A DNA stretch of 64,000 bases from Dromaius novaehollandiae (Eukaryota > Chordata > Aves > Casuariiformes > Dromaiidae), in assembly GCF_036370855.1 (NCBI RefSeq), contig NW_026991456.1:2728001-2792000 (forward strand), given 5' to 3'. The position numbers and the translations under genes are program-made. Positions 1-9,981 of this stretch are shown piece by piece. Positions within the stretch are counted from its first letter, which is position 1; the number at the start of each line of letters is the position of its first letter. Below the pieces are notes generated by a model, which saw nothing but the letters and a program-made list of their open reading frames with translations, was not told where the DNA came from and did no database searches.

Positions 1-619
1 TGAAACTTTCTAGAAATGGCTGCTTAGCACAACTTATATAAAACTTGCTTAGCATGAGTGGCTAGATTTGCTGAAGCCTTAGGCCAAGCATGGGAAAAGT
101 AACGAATCTTTACTTAGTTTAATAAAAAATAGTGTCTCAGAGCTCGTTCAGGCTGGAAAGATAGGGGAGCCACACGCAGTCTGCGTACCTGTGTCACCGA
201 CTCCGAGAGGGAAGACGCCAAAACAATGGGGAAAAATAAGACCTTGGGAGACAACCACCAGACCCAACAAAAACAGAGCGACAACCATCATCAGAGACTG
301 CAAAAAACAAGAATAAGGAGAAAAACAGCTTGCCTCAGAATGACGATGAGACCCAATGAGGAGCAGGAGACCCCAGACCAAAAAATTACTATTGGTCTAA
401 CTATCGCGTCAGGGGTGGGAAATGGAAGTCGAAAAGACTATAATTACCCAGAATTTGTTTATGTTAGGGTCCCTCTTCGGAGGCACCCAGCTCGAGCTGT
501 AATTACGGCACGCGCGTGATTAAAATTATCTGATTTGTTTTGATCTGGCTCTGAACTTTTCTGCGGGAACCTAGGGTCGAGCCCTGTTACGGTGGCTGAC
601 AAGCCTACTTTCCATCACA
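1..619 (+). mobile_element. ERV-A 5' LTR, cut by the window edge
   Basis: This is the left LTR of a retroviral element on the plus strand. It aligns by eye with the sequences at 3290-4072 and 5934-6506. Those copies begin TGTTAAAGAA, so about the first 17 bases of this copy lie outside the window. It ends ...CCATCACA, followed two bases later by a primer-binding site. It is clearly closer to the copy at 5934 than to the copy at 3290, which carries a long internal block absent here. Confidence 0.85.
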
Positions 620-622
620 GTT

Positions 623-640
623 TGGCACCCCAGATGGGAC
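623..640 (+). promoter_or_regulatory. ERV-A primer-binding site, tRNA-Arg type
   Basis: TGGCACCCCAGATGGGAC lies just after the LTR end. Its complement ends in GGGGTGCCA and matches the 3' end of a vertebrate tRNA-Arg(CCT) isodecoder as I recall it. The position is seen directly; the tRNA assignment is from knowledge and should be checked. Confidence 0.7.
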
Positions 641-798
641 CCTAGGCGACCACTGTCGGGCCTCTCGTCTCCAAACAATCATCTGGCGCCATCGGGTGAG
701 TTCACCTGGGATCTTTGGCACCGAGAGGCACCGAGAAGGTGAGTCTTGAACTCCTGCCTAAATTCTAAATTCTGGTCTGGTAACAGTGCACTGAAGGG

Positions 799-870
799 GT
801 ACGCGGGCTGGCCACCGTAAGGCGTACCAGGGGCAGGGGGGTACGCGGGCTGGCCACCTTAAGGCGTACC
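799..870 (+). repeat. Two-copy tandem repeat in ERV-A leader
   Basis: A 30-bp core starting GTACGCGGGCTGGCCACC occurs at 799 and again at 841 (42-bp period) with one mismatch. It lies in the untranslated leader between primer site and gag. Confidence 0.85.
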
Positions 871-1274
871 GGGGGACGGGTGCGAGTCCCATCCCCAGGG
901 TTTGAGTGGGTTGTAAGTCCCAGCTTGGTCCAGCCGGAGGAGGGGTGCGCAGCCTGATCAGCATAAGGCGCACTGCAAAACTATAAGACAGAAATCTAGA
1001 GTCACTGTGACTGGTGTGAGTGTGAACAGAGCTCTGTGTGTATGTGTGTATGTGTGCGTGTAGCCTGGGAACCGATCGGGGCACCTGTCGCCTGAGAAGC
1101 CACCCGCTGCGAAGGGACAGCAGTCCTAGCAGTTAAAGACTCGGGTGGTGTGAGTGCGGTTCCCAGAGAGTGAGAGAAAGAGACTGTGTGATCCCACCAG
1201 CCACAGGGACTGGTGTTACTGGTAAGGAAGTGCGCTGCCTGACGTGCTTAAGACACACTTTTCAGGAACTCAAT

Positions 1275-2590
1275 ATGGGGAATAATTTCGGCATAGAAAA
1301 GGGGACGCCCTTAGCTGAAATTTTGGAAAATTGGAGTACCAAAAAAATCTAAGGAAAAAAGGTTGATCCAGCTGTGCCACAAGGATTGCCCATTCCTGAC
1401 AACGGAGGGAAACCCAGCGGAACGGTGGCCACCGCAAGGGACTTTCGATCAGCAGGAACTAACTTTCTTGTGAAATCGTCTAGAAGACAGGTTTCCAAGT
1501 CGAATGGATTACTGGTAGGTTTGGGATAAATGGGCATGGGCGCGGGAGCATTTGAGCCAGGAGGGAGGGAGGAAAGAAACCTGCCGAACGTAACACTTGT
1601 GCTAGCAGATACTAGTACCCCGGACTGTGCTCCAAAAGTTTCTGCTCCACCTGATATACCTGATGATCTCTCTGTCATTGCTTCTCCTTCTCCTCCTCCT
1701 TCTCCCTCTACTCCATTGGCTGCCGGACTCTATCCTAGGATCCCCAACGTGCTGACTAACCCTGCCGCTTTACAGCCGGGGGAAAGGGAGGGGCCAGTCC
1801 CCCTCCTCCTGTGCTGCGGGTATTTACTAATCAGCCCTGGCACCCTGGCCATCTCGCCTTATGGGGGGGTAAAATGCAGAGATTAAGAAGAGATGCAGGG
1901 CGATGTGTCCAGTTATTTTCTAAAATCTGCACTGGGCACAACCCAAACTGGAGTGATACCCAAATTCTTTTGAGGGAATGATTTCAACCAAATGAAGGGG
2001 ATAAGACAATTAAAGATGCGGAAGAAGCGCAGCAAGCCGGGGGAAATGAAAACTTCTGGCTAGCAAATGATCCAAATTGGGATTATAATAATGCAGGAGA
2101 TAGAGCTGTGTGTCAAACAGGACTTTGAAATTTAGCAGAAGTAATTAGAGCATGCAGAGAGTTAGGAGTAAATTGGACTAGAGTGCAAGAATGCAGACAG
2201 TGATTAGATGAACACCCCCAAGACTTCTGGGGACTTTTGCGGTAAGCCCTGCTAAAATAGGGAGGAATGACCCCACAAAACTTCAATGATGCTCTCGCAA
2301 TTAGTGTTTTTATAGATCAAGCAGCCCCTGATACACAAAAGTATTTTAAAGAGCATATGCCAGGCTGGCAAGGGGAGGGGCGCGGAAGAACCAGGGGAGA
2401 TAGATGGAATCAAAGTGAAGGTGGTGTACAATTAAGAGTTAATGATGTTTGTCATTCTTGGGGGGAACAAGGACACTGGAAGCAGGAATGCCCAGTGAGG
2501 CCCTGTGCACTTGGGAATAGAGGGGCCAGCATGAGGCAATCAAATATTGAGAAGGAGACCAGGCAATTCCCAGGCAGTCCACAATGACAG
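1275..2590 (+). pseudogene. gag: ERV-A gag, decayed
   Basis: The frame opens with ATG GGG (Gly2, a possible myristoylation site) followed by a PL..ILENW pattern, typical of the matrix start of gamma-like (class I) retroviruses, and stops after 25 codons. Further fragments lie in other frames. A Pro/Ser-rich stretch is near 1680-1720. Capsid-like pieces run over about 1900-2350. One zinc-knuckle remnant is near 2450-2500 (CHSWGEQGHWKQEC), where the second Cys of a CX2CX4HX4C motif reads Trp. Multiple stops and frame changes show it cannot make full-length Gag. A related gag fragment lies antisense at 7820-8815. Confidence 0.75.
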
Positions 2591-2639
2591 GAAACAGGAG
2601 ACTCAGAAAATACTGTGGAAATGGGGGTAAATTTATGGG

Positions 2640-3001
2640 ATGTAGATTTGGATTTGAAGGGCAGGTAATGGCAAATATAGAAGGCTTAGAAGTTCCCTTT
2701 CTAGTGGATACTGGAGCCACCCTTTTCCCTTTTAAAGTTTGAGCCTAAAGGATGCAAGTCACCAGATAAAATAATGATGCAAGGAGTAGCGGGAAAAGGC
2801 GAACGAATGTTATCTAAGCCCTTATTGCTTACTATTGGAGGTAAAAGAGCGTGGGGATGTATTATAATTTCCACAGACGCGCCCATGTGCCTTTTAGGGC
2901 CCATTGGAATGAATCTCGCACTAGTGAAGAAACTACTACAACATGATGACCTGCGTCGACTGCTAGAACGTACCAGAAACAATGGACAAAAAAACCTCTA
3001 A
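2640..3001 (+). pseudogene. pro: ERV-A protease remnant
   Basis: An aspartic protease active-site segment (LVDTGATLFPF) is readable near 2701-2735. A distal segment with LLGPIGMNLAL near 2895-2930 resembles the retropepsin C-terminal LLGRD-type motif. The two parts are in different frames. No reverse transcriptase, RNase H or integrase follows: the sequence passes directly into an env tail, so pol and most of env are missing. Confidence 0.7.
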
Positions 3002-3039
3002 TCACCATTCATCATGATGCGCAAGAGATAGACCACATC

Positions 3040-3258
3040 TTGGAAAGGGTAAAAAGGGACGGAGAACATCATGGCTGGGAAACTCTTCTAGGGTGGTCAC
3101 CAACTGCAACAGGGATTTATAATCACACGTTGCATGCAGCAGTAGTTGTGTTAAGTTTAACTCTGTTATGCCTATTGCTTACGATCATATTATGCATAAG
3201 ATTATGGAAAGTGATAGTATGCCTCGAATGGCTTCGAGAACTCTGTTTAAAGTATTAG
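3040..3258 (+). pseudogene. env: ERV-A env transmembrane tail
   Basis: A 72-residue open stretch contains a long hydrophobic segment (roughly residues 33-52, rich in V, L, I) followed by a short basic/hydrophobic tail and a stop, as at the end of a retroviral transmembrane envelope subunit. It lies just upstream of the purine-rich tract and the LTR. Surface subunit and ectodomain are absent. Confidence 0.6.
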
Positions 3259-3289
3259 CAGCGAGGCTTCATAAAAACAAAGGCGGCAC

Positions 3290-4072
3290 TGTTAAAGAAT
3301 ATTGAGCTGAAACTGTCTAGAGGTAGCTGCATAGCACAACCTATATAAAACTTGCTTAGCATAAGGCTGCACTTAGATAAAATAATGAACTTTTACTTAG
3401 TCCAGTAAGAAAAGGGCCTGAGAGCTGGTTCCAGCTGGGAAGATAAGGAAGTTGCAAGCAGTTTGCATTGCTGTGCTTCACGCTCTGGGAGGGAGGATGT
3501 CAAGGCTTTGAAATAAGGCCTACTTGGGCACCAGGACCCTGGGAAACAAAGCCTCCTCTCACTGCTGAAACAGTGTTAATTAGGGGGTCTGGACTATCTC
3601 GGGGTCTGGATTATATCCCCTTCGTCAGGACCTTGGCAGATAACACCTATTGTCACTGCTGGGGCAGTGCTAATTGCTGGAACAACACCTCTTTGTCAGG
3701 GCCTGGAGAGACAAGGGCGGGACCCGAGGAATCAAGACACATCTGTCAACAAAAACCATAACAGTAAAGATAAACAGCCTGCCTAGGCACAGGGATGAGA
3801 CCCAATAAGGAGCAGGAGACCCCAGACCTAAATATTACTACTGGTCCAAACTACCGCCTGAGGGGTGGAGAGCTTACATTGGAAGGTATAATTGCCCAGG
3901 GATTTCTTTGTTTGGGGTCCCTCTTCAGAGACACCCAGCTCGAGCTGTAATTACTGCACGCGTGTCATTAAAATTTAATTATTTCATTTGCTTTGATTTG
4001 GCACCAAACTTTTCTGCGGGAACCTAGGGTCGGGCCCTGTTATGGTGGCTGACAAGCCTCATTTCCATAACA
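3290..4072 (+). mobile_element. ERV-A LTR, divergent long subtype
   Basis: It begins TGTTAAAGAA and ends CATAACA, giving the expected short TG...CA inverted ends. At 783 bp it is longer than the other two ERV-A LTRs, with an extra block near 3515-3770. The 3' part (for example CTTTTCTGCGGGAACCTAGGGTCG) matches LTR 1 closely. Because it differs from LTR 1 far more than LTR 1 differs from the LTR at 5934, it may not be the partner of LTR 1. Its right end abuts MHC class I intron sequence with no primer site. Confidence 0.85.
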
Positions 4073-4122
4073 CCGAGCCCGGGGCCCGTCCCCGTGTCTG
4101 CGGGGTCCCGCCTCGCCCTCAC

Positions 4123-5331
4123 CTCTCCTCTCCAGCGCAGCCCTCCTGTACTCCACGTATCTCCACTGCCACTCCATGCAGCTCTTCTCCAGGTAGTGCT
4201 TCAGCCTCTCAGGCTCATTCTCTGCCTCCCACTTCCTCTTGGTGATTAGCGCAGCAGCATACGCCGTGACGAATGTCAGCGTGTCCTTGTCAAAGGCGAT
4301 GAAGTCCTTCCCGTCGTAGGCATCCCGCAGAAACCCCCAGATCCCGCCGTCCTCCAGGAGGTCACAGCCGTACGTGCGCTGCACTGTGTGATACCCTGAG
4401 ACACAAGCAGGGAGACGGGGGCTCAGGGGCAGACCCGGCCCCGCACAGGGGCTCGGACACGGCACCCAGCGCAGGGCCGGGGGCACCCCAGCCCCGCAGC
4501 CCCCAGCGCTGACAGCAAGCAGCTGCCGCCGGGAGCCCCGGCCCGCGCTCACCCCCGCTCTGGTTGTAGCGCTTCTGCAGTGTGTCCAGCTCCACTCTGT
4601 AAGACCAGTGATTGCCGTATGCGTTCTGGGTCTGCCTGTCCCAGTGGTCCTGACCCTCCTGCTCCATCCAGGCCGCGCCCGGCACCGCCCTCTGCGTCTC
4701 GCTGTCGTAGCCATCGATGAGCTCTCCGTCCACGTAGCCCACGGAGACGAAGGCGGGCAGCCCCAGGCTGGGCTCCGTCATGGCGGTGTGGAAGTAGCAC
4801 AGGGATTGGGGGCCTGCGGGGACACGGGGGGTGGTGAGGGGCTGGGGGGGGCACGTTGAGAGGCATCCGGGAGATCAAGATGTTCCGGGGGGACAAGATG
4901 GGCGGGTCAGGGGGGGCAGCACATCCGAGGGGGCAGGTCGGGGGGGGCAGCACGACCCGGGGTGGCAGGTCGGGGGGGGCAGCACGTCCTGGGGGGGCAG
5001 GTCGGGGGGCTCCAGGCAGGCAGCACGTCCCGGGGGGGTCCAGGGGGGTAGCACGACCCGGGGGGCAGATCGGGGGGGCAGATCAGGGGGGCAGCACCTC
5101 CCAGGGGCGGTTGCAGGCCGGTCCGTGGGGCCGCTGACGGGGAGCCCAGCGCTGGGGGGGGGGCAGAGGGGGGCGCAGGGTCCCCACCCGCACTCACCGC
5201 TAGCCGCCACCCGGCAGCGGCAGCAGCAGCACCAGCACCAGCACCAGCAGCAACAGCCCCGGCCCCAGCGCCCGCCCCGCTACCGCCTCCTCGCTGTCAT
5301 CGCCGCCGCGGCCACGCCCCCGCGCCGCCAT
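4123..5331 (-). CDS. MHC class I heavy chain, exons 1-3 (signal, alpha1, alpha2); partial
   Basis: Three exons join in phase 1. Exon 1 (5331-5211) encodes a 40-residue leader with a Leu/Val-rich core. Exon 2 (4813-4553) encodes alpha1 with VGYVDGELIDGYDSETQRAV and ends LQKRYNQSG. Exon 3 (4395-4123) encodes alpha2 with YGCDLLEDG, DFIAFDKDTLTF, KRKWEAE and SCMEWQWRYVEY. The alpha2 Cys pair (YGCD, KSCMEW) is kept. The exon 1 donor that gives correct phase (CCGG|GTGGCG) is weak; a stronger GTGAGT lies 13 bases further but after an in-frame TAG. Exon 3 ends in a good donor (GTGAGGGCG). The alpha3, membrane and tail exons are not in the window. Fifty bases into intron 3 the sequence becomes an ERV-A LTR, so the rest is either beyond base 1 with the ERV in intron 3, or lost. 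The family presents peptides at the cell surface with beta2-microglobulin; whether this locus is classical is open. Confidence 0.85.
4830..5170. repeat. G-rich minisatellite in MHC class I intron 1
   Basis: Degenerate tandem units of roughly 30-45 bp built on GGGGGGGCAGCACGNCCCGGG with GGCAGGTCGG spacers. The plus strand carries many runs of five or more G. Confidence 0.8.
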
Positions 5332-5380
5332 TGGCTCCGCTGCGTCACGCCGCCATTGGCTGCGCTCTGTCCCGCCCGCC
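5329..5380 (-). promoter_or_regulatory. Putative class I promoter elements
   Basis: Immediately upstream of the signal exon the minus strand reads two copies of GCCAATGGCGG separated by a TGACGCAGCGG element (5331-5358). A CCAAT/Y-like box plus a TGACGC X2-like box is what MHC class I promoters use, but spacing and orientation are not canonical and no start site can be fixed. Confidence 0.35.
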
Positions 5381-5629
5381 AATAGCGGCTCGCGTCGACC
5401 AGGCGTCACCAGGCGCTGGGCAGATCCCGGCGCGGCAGGTTGGGAGAAGCGACAGCGAGGGCGCTTGCGGAGGGCGCTGCGCAGCGCCGAGCCGCGGCTG
5501 CCGCCCCGCCTTGTCGCACGGCCATTGGCCCCGCCGGCGGCCGCCCGCCAATGGCGCGGCGCGGCAGCGGTGACGCCGCCGGGCGCCGGGCAGATCTCCG
5601 CGGAGCGCGTGGTGGGCGGGAGCACGGAG

Positions 5630-5800
5630 GCGATGTGGGAGGACGGGGACGCCGTGGGGACGGGGACGCCGTGGGGATGGGGACAATGTGGGGATGGAGA
5701 CGACATGGGGACAGGGACGATGTGGGGATGGGGACGATGTGGTGATGGGGACACCGTGGGGATGGGGACACCGTGGGGACGGGGATGCTGTGGGGACGCT
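5630..5800. repeat. GGGGAC-type minisatellite upstream of MHC class I
   Basis: Repeats of GGGGACGCCGTGGGGATGGGGACAATGTGGGGATGG type with 6/12/18-bp sub-periodicity. It lies in the CpG-rich 5' flank of the class I gene. Confidence 0.75.
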
Positions 5801-5893
5801 GATGGAGTTGGCTCTGTCACAGGGATGGGGGGACATGGTGGGGACGGGGGTCAGCTCTGAGGATAGAGTTTGGCTGGGCCAAGGGACGGGGAC

Positions 5894-6506
5894 AGTATTA
5901 GCAGGGATGCTTCGTAAAACAAAGGGGGGAAACTGTTAAAGAACAGTGAATTGAAACTGTCTAGAAATAGCTGCTTAGCACAACTTACATAAAACTTGCA
6001 TAGCATGAGTGGCTAGATTTGCTGAAGCCTTAGGCCAAGCATGGGAAAAGTAACGAATCTTTACCTAGTTTAATAAAAAAAAGTGCCTCAGAGCTCGTTC
6101 AGGCTGGGAAAACAAGGAAGCCACACGCAGTCTGCGCACCTGTGTCACTGACTCCGAGAGGGAAGATGGCAAAACAATGGGGAAAATAAGACCTTGGGAG
6201 ACAACCGCCAGACCCAACAAAACAGAAGTACAACCGTCATCAGAGACTGCAAAAAACAAAAATGAAGAGAAAAACAGCTTGCCTCAGAATGACGATGAGA
6301 CCCAATGAGGAGCAGGAGACCCCAGACCAAAAAATTACTATTGGTCTAACTATCGCGTGAGGGGTGGGAAATGGAAGTCGAAAAGACTATAATTACCCAG
6401 GATTTGTTTATGTTGGTGTGCCTCTGTGGAGGCACCCAGCTTGAGCTGTAATTACGGCACACGCGTGATTAAAATTATCTGATTTGTTTTAATTTGGCTC
6501 TGAACG
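5894..6506 (+). mobile_element. ERV-A 3' end: env/polypurine stub plus LTR, 3' truncated
   Basis: From 5894 (AGTATTAGCAG) the sequence matches the terminal 40 bp of ERV-A internal sequence (3251-3289), including a polypurine tract (AAAGGGGGGAAAC). The LTR starts at 5934 (TGTTAAAGAA). The LTR closely resembles LTR 1 and stops near 6506, after TTTGGCTCTGAAC, where it runs into a different retrovirus. It therefore lacks the U5 end. Confidence 0.85.
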
Positions 6507-6682
6507 TAAGCTCAGGGGTTAAAAAGTGTTTAGCAATTTTGGGAATGGTGTTGTTAGTTTTTGTATGTGTTTATGGAGTGATTCAATGCATTTCTAGATG
6601 TTGTACAAAGTTAATAGGGGAAAAACTGTAAAAGGGATGAGACTAATAATAGAATGGTCATAGAAGTCTCAAAGGGGGGAAT
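6507..6682 (+). pseudogene. env: ERV-B env transmembrane tail and polypurine tract
   Basis: A short frame encodes a hydrophobic segment with VLLVFVCVYGVIQCISRCC, then a stop, as in the membrane anchor of a retroviral envelope protein. A polypurine tract (AAAGGGGGGAAT, 6671-6682) leads directly into the LTR at 6683. Everything upstream in this element has been replaced by the truncated ERV-A LTR. Confidence 0.65.
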
Positions 6683-7248
6683 TGTTACAAGACAAGCCTG
6701 GAAGCTCAGAAAGAGCGTTCATACTGTTTAAAGTAGGCAGATTAGGATAACCTCTCTCACTATTTTCTGAAAAGAAGTATCCTTTAATCAAGGGCATCCT
6801 AGAACTGCTGAAGCCCTAAAAGAAACATGAAATCCAAATGTTTTATTTCTAGGTACGTAGTGCCAATTTGGCCAAAGAATTGGAGGTCCAGGTACCCCTG
6901 ACTGAACTGTCCTCATTATAATACCAAAAATCACACCCATAGGTCAGAAAGACCTGTGCCCAGGTGAAGACCCCTCCCCTGAGCATGCGTAGGAGTAAAA
7001 TGGCATGTAAGCAAAATTAGAATTGTATGTAAATCACTAACCAATCAGTGTAAAAGGGAAAGTTGCCAACCTTGCAATTTGCTTGTATAAATGCTACTTG
7101 GAAAGCCGAGGGGGTTGTGCTTGATTTGTGGGAAAGCACTGAGCACCCAGGTGTGTGCAACTCTGCAATAAAGAAGCAAATGTCTCTCCTGAGTGTGTAA
7201 CTATTGGTCTATGGCACACCGGGCGACGGATCCGCTTTTCGGACAACA
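6683..7248 (+). mobile_element. ERV-B LTR
   Basis: It starts TGTTACAAGACAA and ends TTTTCGGACAACA (inverted ends TGTT/AACA). It contains a TATA-like TATAAATGC near 7085 and AATAAA at 7167-7172. A second copy of the same family is the solo LTR at 35757-36311. No primer site or gag follows. Confidence 0.85.
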
Positions 7249-7819
7249 GCAGTGGCAAACCTTTAAGGAAGCGTGCACAAAACCATGGCACGGGGCTGCC
7301 CGCGCCCGGGAGAAGCTTCTGGAACCCGGCGGCGCAGCGCCGTTAGGCAACACAGGGCGGGGGGGAGGTGCGCCGAAGGGGGCACAGTCCCGCTTTCTGA
7401 TTGGCCCTGACGTTGCAACGGTGGGGGCGGAGACCACCAGAGACCCCAGAAGCCCCTGGGCCATTTCTGGAAGGTTCCCGGAGGGTGGACTGCGCAGGAC
7501 AGCTGATTTGCGTGAGACGCGAGGAAGCCCCCTCCCGAGGCGGGGCGAGCGCCTAGAAAAACCGCAGCCTCTGTGAAGCACGCGCGCGCCTGCCCCCGGA
7601 GGATTGCCATGCCCGTCATCAACATGGCGGGACCCAAGGGTGGTGACCATCTCCTTCTCTATCTTTCGCTCCTTTCTCTCTTTGTTTCTTCTTATAAACA
7701 TTTCAAGAGAACCCCTTGCCGACCATTTACGTTTAGCAGGTTTAGGTTGCCTCCAAGTTAATGTTGTTTCTAAGTTCATGTTAATGAATAAAGGCTGGGA
7801 CCGATGGTTTCATGTCCTT
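7249..7819. other. CpG-rich unique sequence, no gene recognised
   Basis: GC-rich sequence with several CpGs and a CCAAT-type site (CTGATTGG near 7400), then a pyrimidine-rich stretch at about 7650-7700. Reading frames here resemble no family I know. It may be host promoter sequence or unassigned retroviral leader. Confidence 0.4.
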
Positions 7820-8815
7820 TCACCTTAATTTAGGCCAGGGGAATCAGGAAACCTGGATCTCTATGACCCTGGGGCGTAACACTGGCCTCCACCCGAACCC
7901 TGGCCTTGGCCTTCCTCGTCCTCTACCCCATCTTTCACTTGCAAGTTTCTTGCTAAAGCCGCCGCCAGTATATTGCCTTCTTGTTCTTTTGCTCTTTCTG
8001 TCTTTCTTTTACTTGCTCAGCTTTCCGTTTTTCCTCTCAACCATCATAAATGAATACTGCTACACTTAAAATCTTTTGTAAAGTCTCCTCTTGCCAGCCC
8101 GGCATGTGCTCTTTAAAATACTTCCGTGTATCAGGGGCTGCTTGATCTACAAAAACACTAATTGCGAGTGCCTCATTGAAGTCTTGTGGGGTCATTCCTC
8201 CCTATTTTAGCAGGGCTCGCTGCAGACACCCGCAGAAGTCACTGGGGTGTTCATCTAATCGCTGTCTGCATTCTTGCACGTTAGTCCAATTTACTCCTCA
8301 CTTTCTGCATGCTCTGATTGCTTCTACTAAATTTCAAAGTCCTGTTGGACACACGGGTCTCTCTCCTGCATTCTTATAATTCCAATTTGGATCATTTGCT
8401 AGCCAGGGGTTTCTATTTCCCCCGGCTTGCTGCGCTAATTCCACACCTTTGTTAATTATCTTATCCCGTTTATCTGGTTGAAATAATTCCCTCCAAAGAA
8501 GTTGGGTATCAGTCCAGTTTGGGTTGTTCCCGGTGCATGTATTAGAAAAGAACTTGCTACGTCACTCAGCATCTTCTCTTAATCTCGACCTTTTACTCTC
8601 CCATGAGGCAAGGCTGCCAGGGTTGCAGGGCTGATCAGTAAATTCCTGCAGCACAGGAGGAGGGTGGTTGATTCCTCCCATTCCCCCTGGCTGTAAAGTG
8701 GCAGGATTAGTCAGCACCTTGGAGACCATAGGATAGAGTCCAGCAGCCAGTAGGGTAGAGGGAGGAGGAGGAGGAGGAGGAGGAATGACAATTTCTCTGC
8801 CCTTGGCTGGCAATG
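7820..8815 (-). pseudogene. gag: Antisense ERV-A-like gag fragment
   Basis: The reverse complement of 8055-8815 matches the ERV-A gag region around 1660-2360. Both carry a run of prolines (here a GGA microsatellite near 8760-8785), the LAAGLYP...VLTNPA motif and the AAPDTQKYFKEHMPGW region. Further left (7820-8055) the minus strand reads a basic, Gly/Arg-rich stretch that would fit a nucleocapsid. Stops interrupt it throughout. Orientation is opposite to the other ERVs here. Confidence 0.75.
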
Positions 8816-9981
8816 TGATAACACCTCACAGCAGGGTCTAGGGGTGCTGGGCACAAACTGAGCAGACTCAGCAGTGTGCCCAGGAAACAAGGCTAGCCCT
8901 ACAGCCCGGCCTCTCTTTGGAAGGCCTCAGCCAGGGCCACGAGCCAAGGCATCCTTCCCCTCGGCTTGACCCAGGAGAGCCTGCCTCTGGGTCAACGTTG
9001 GGATGCCCAGACCCATGCAGACGTGGCCACACTGCAGCAAGCCCAGCGCAGGCCCCCAAGCTGCCTGGCAGCTGCAGCACAGCACACAGGAGCAGAGGCC
9101 AAGGTTGCTGGCTTTGTGCAGCCAGCAGAAGAGAAGGCATAGGGGGAATCTCACTGCTGCCTGCAAGTGCCTAACGGGAGCATGCAGAGAGCATGGAGCC
9201 AGAGATATCCTGAGGGGCCTGGGGACAGGTTGAGGGCCGTGCGGGAATCCATCGCCAGAGACAGACAGAGACAGACAGACACCTCCAGAAGACCCTTCCC
9301 ACCCCAGCTGCTCTCTCACTCTGCGACTGCTTGTAGGGCTTTCTCTGCAGCCCTGACTGCCTTCCTTGGCAGCGCCTGCACTAGTCTTTCTCCTGACATT
9401 TCCCTGACACCAAGTAACACGGCGGGAACAGCTGCCGAGGGTTTATTTGGAGCAGAACATGGGCTGTGGGACACGATGCGGCAGCATTGCTGTAGCAGCC
9501 AAGAGAGAGCCTCCGTCGCTCTGCCTCTTTGCTCTGCGCCATCCCCTATCTCGGGCGACCTGTCTGGCAGCTGCATCCTCACGCTGTTCCTCTCACTGCC
9601 CTGAGACACAGCAGCAGCTAAAAGCTCTGCGCAGAGCCCGAAGCGCTGTCCTGAGCTGCGATGGCCATCGCCTGGAAGGCGCAGCATGCGGGAGGGCGGT
9701 GATGCCTGTGGAGGAAGGAGAGCCGTGGGCGAGGGACTGGGCAAGTGCAGGGCAAGCCTGGGGGTCTCTGGCTGCGGGGGGAGGCCTCTGCCTTTGTTCC
9801 TGTGGTGGCCAATGGGGCCAGAGGCACACTGTCCCCCGCAACCTGGCAGCCTCCCGCCAGAGCAGATGCCGCTGCCTCGGCTCCTCGGGGCACTGCTGGG
9901 GCCAGAGGCGTGCTCTGCAGGTCACCAGCTGCCTCCCTGGCAGCATCTCTGCCCTTCACAACGGGTGAGCAGGGCACCTCC

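Noticed and set aside
1-4072. A functional ERV-A provirus
   Set aside because: Gag is broken in many places, pol is absent, and the two LTRs are strongly different.
7395-7425. CTGATTGG and TGACG next to a GTTGCAAC element, resembling an MHC SXY promoter module
   Set aside because: Boxes are only a few bases apart instead of about 20 and no MHC exon follows.
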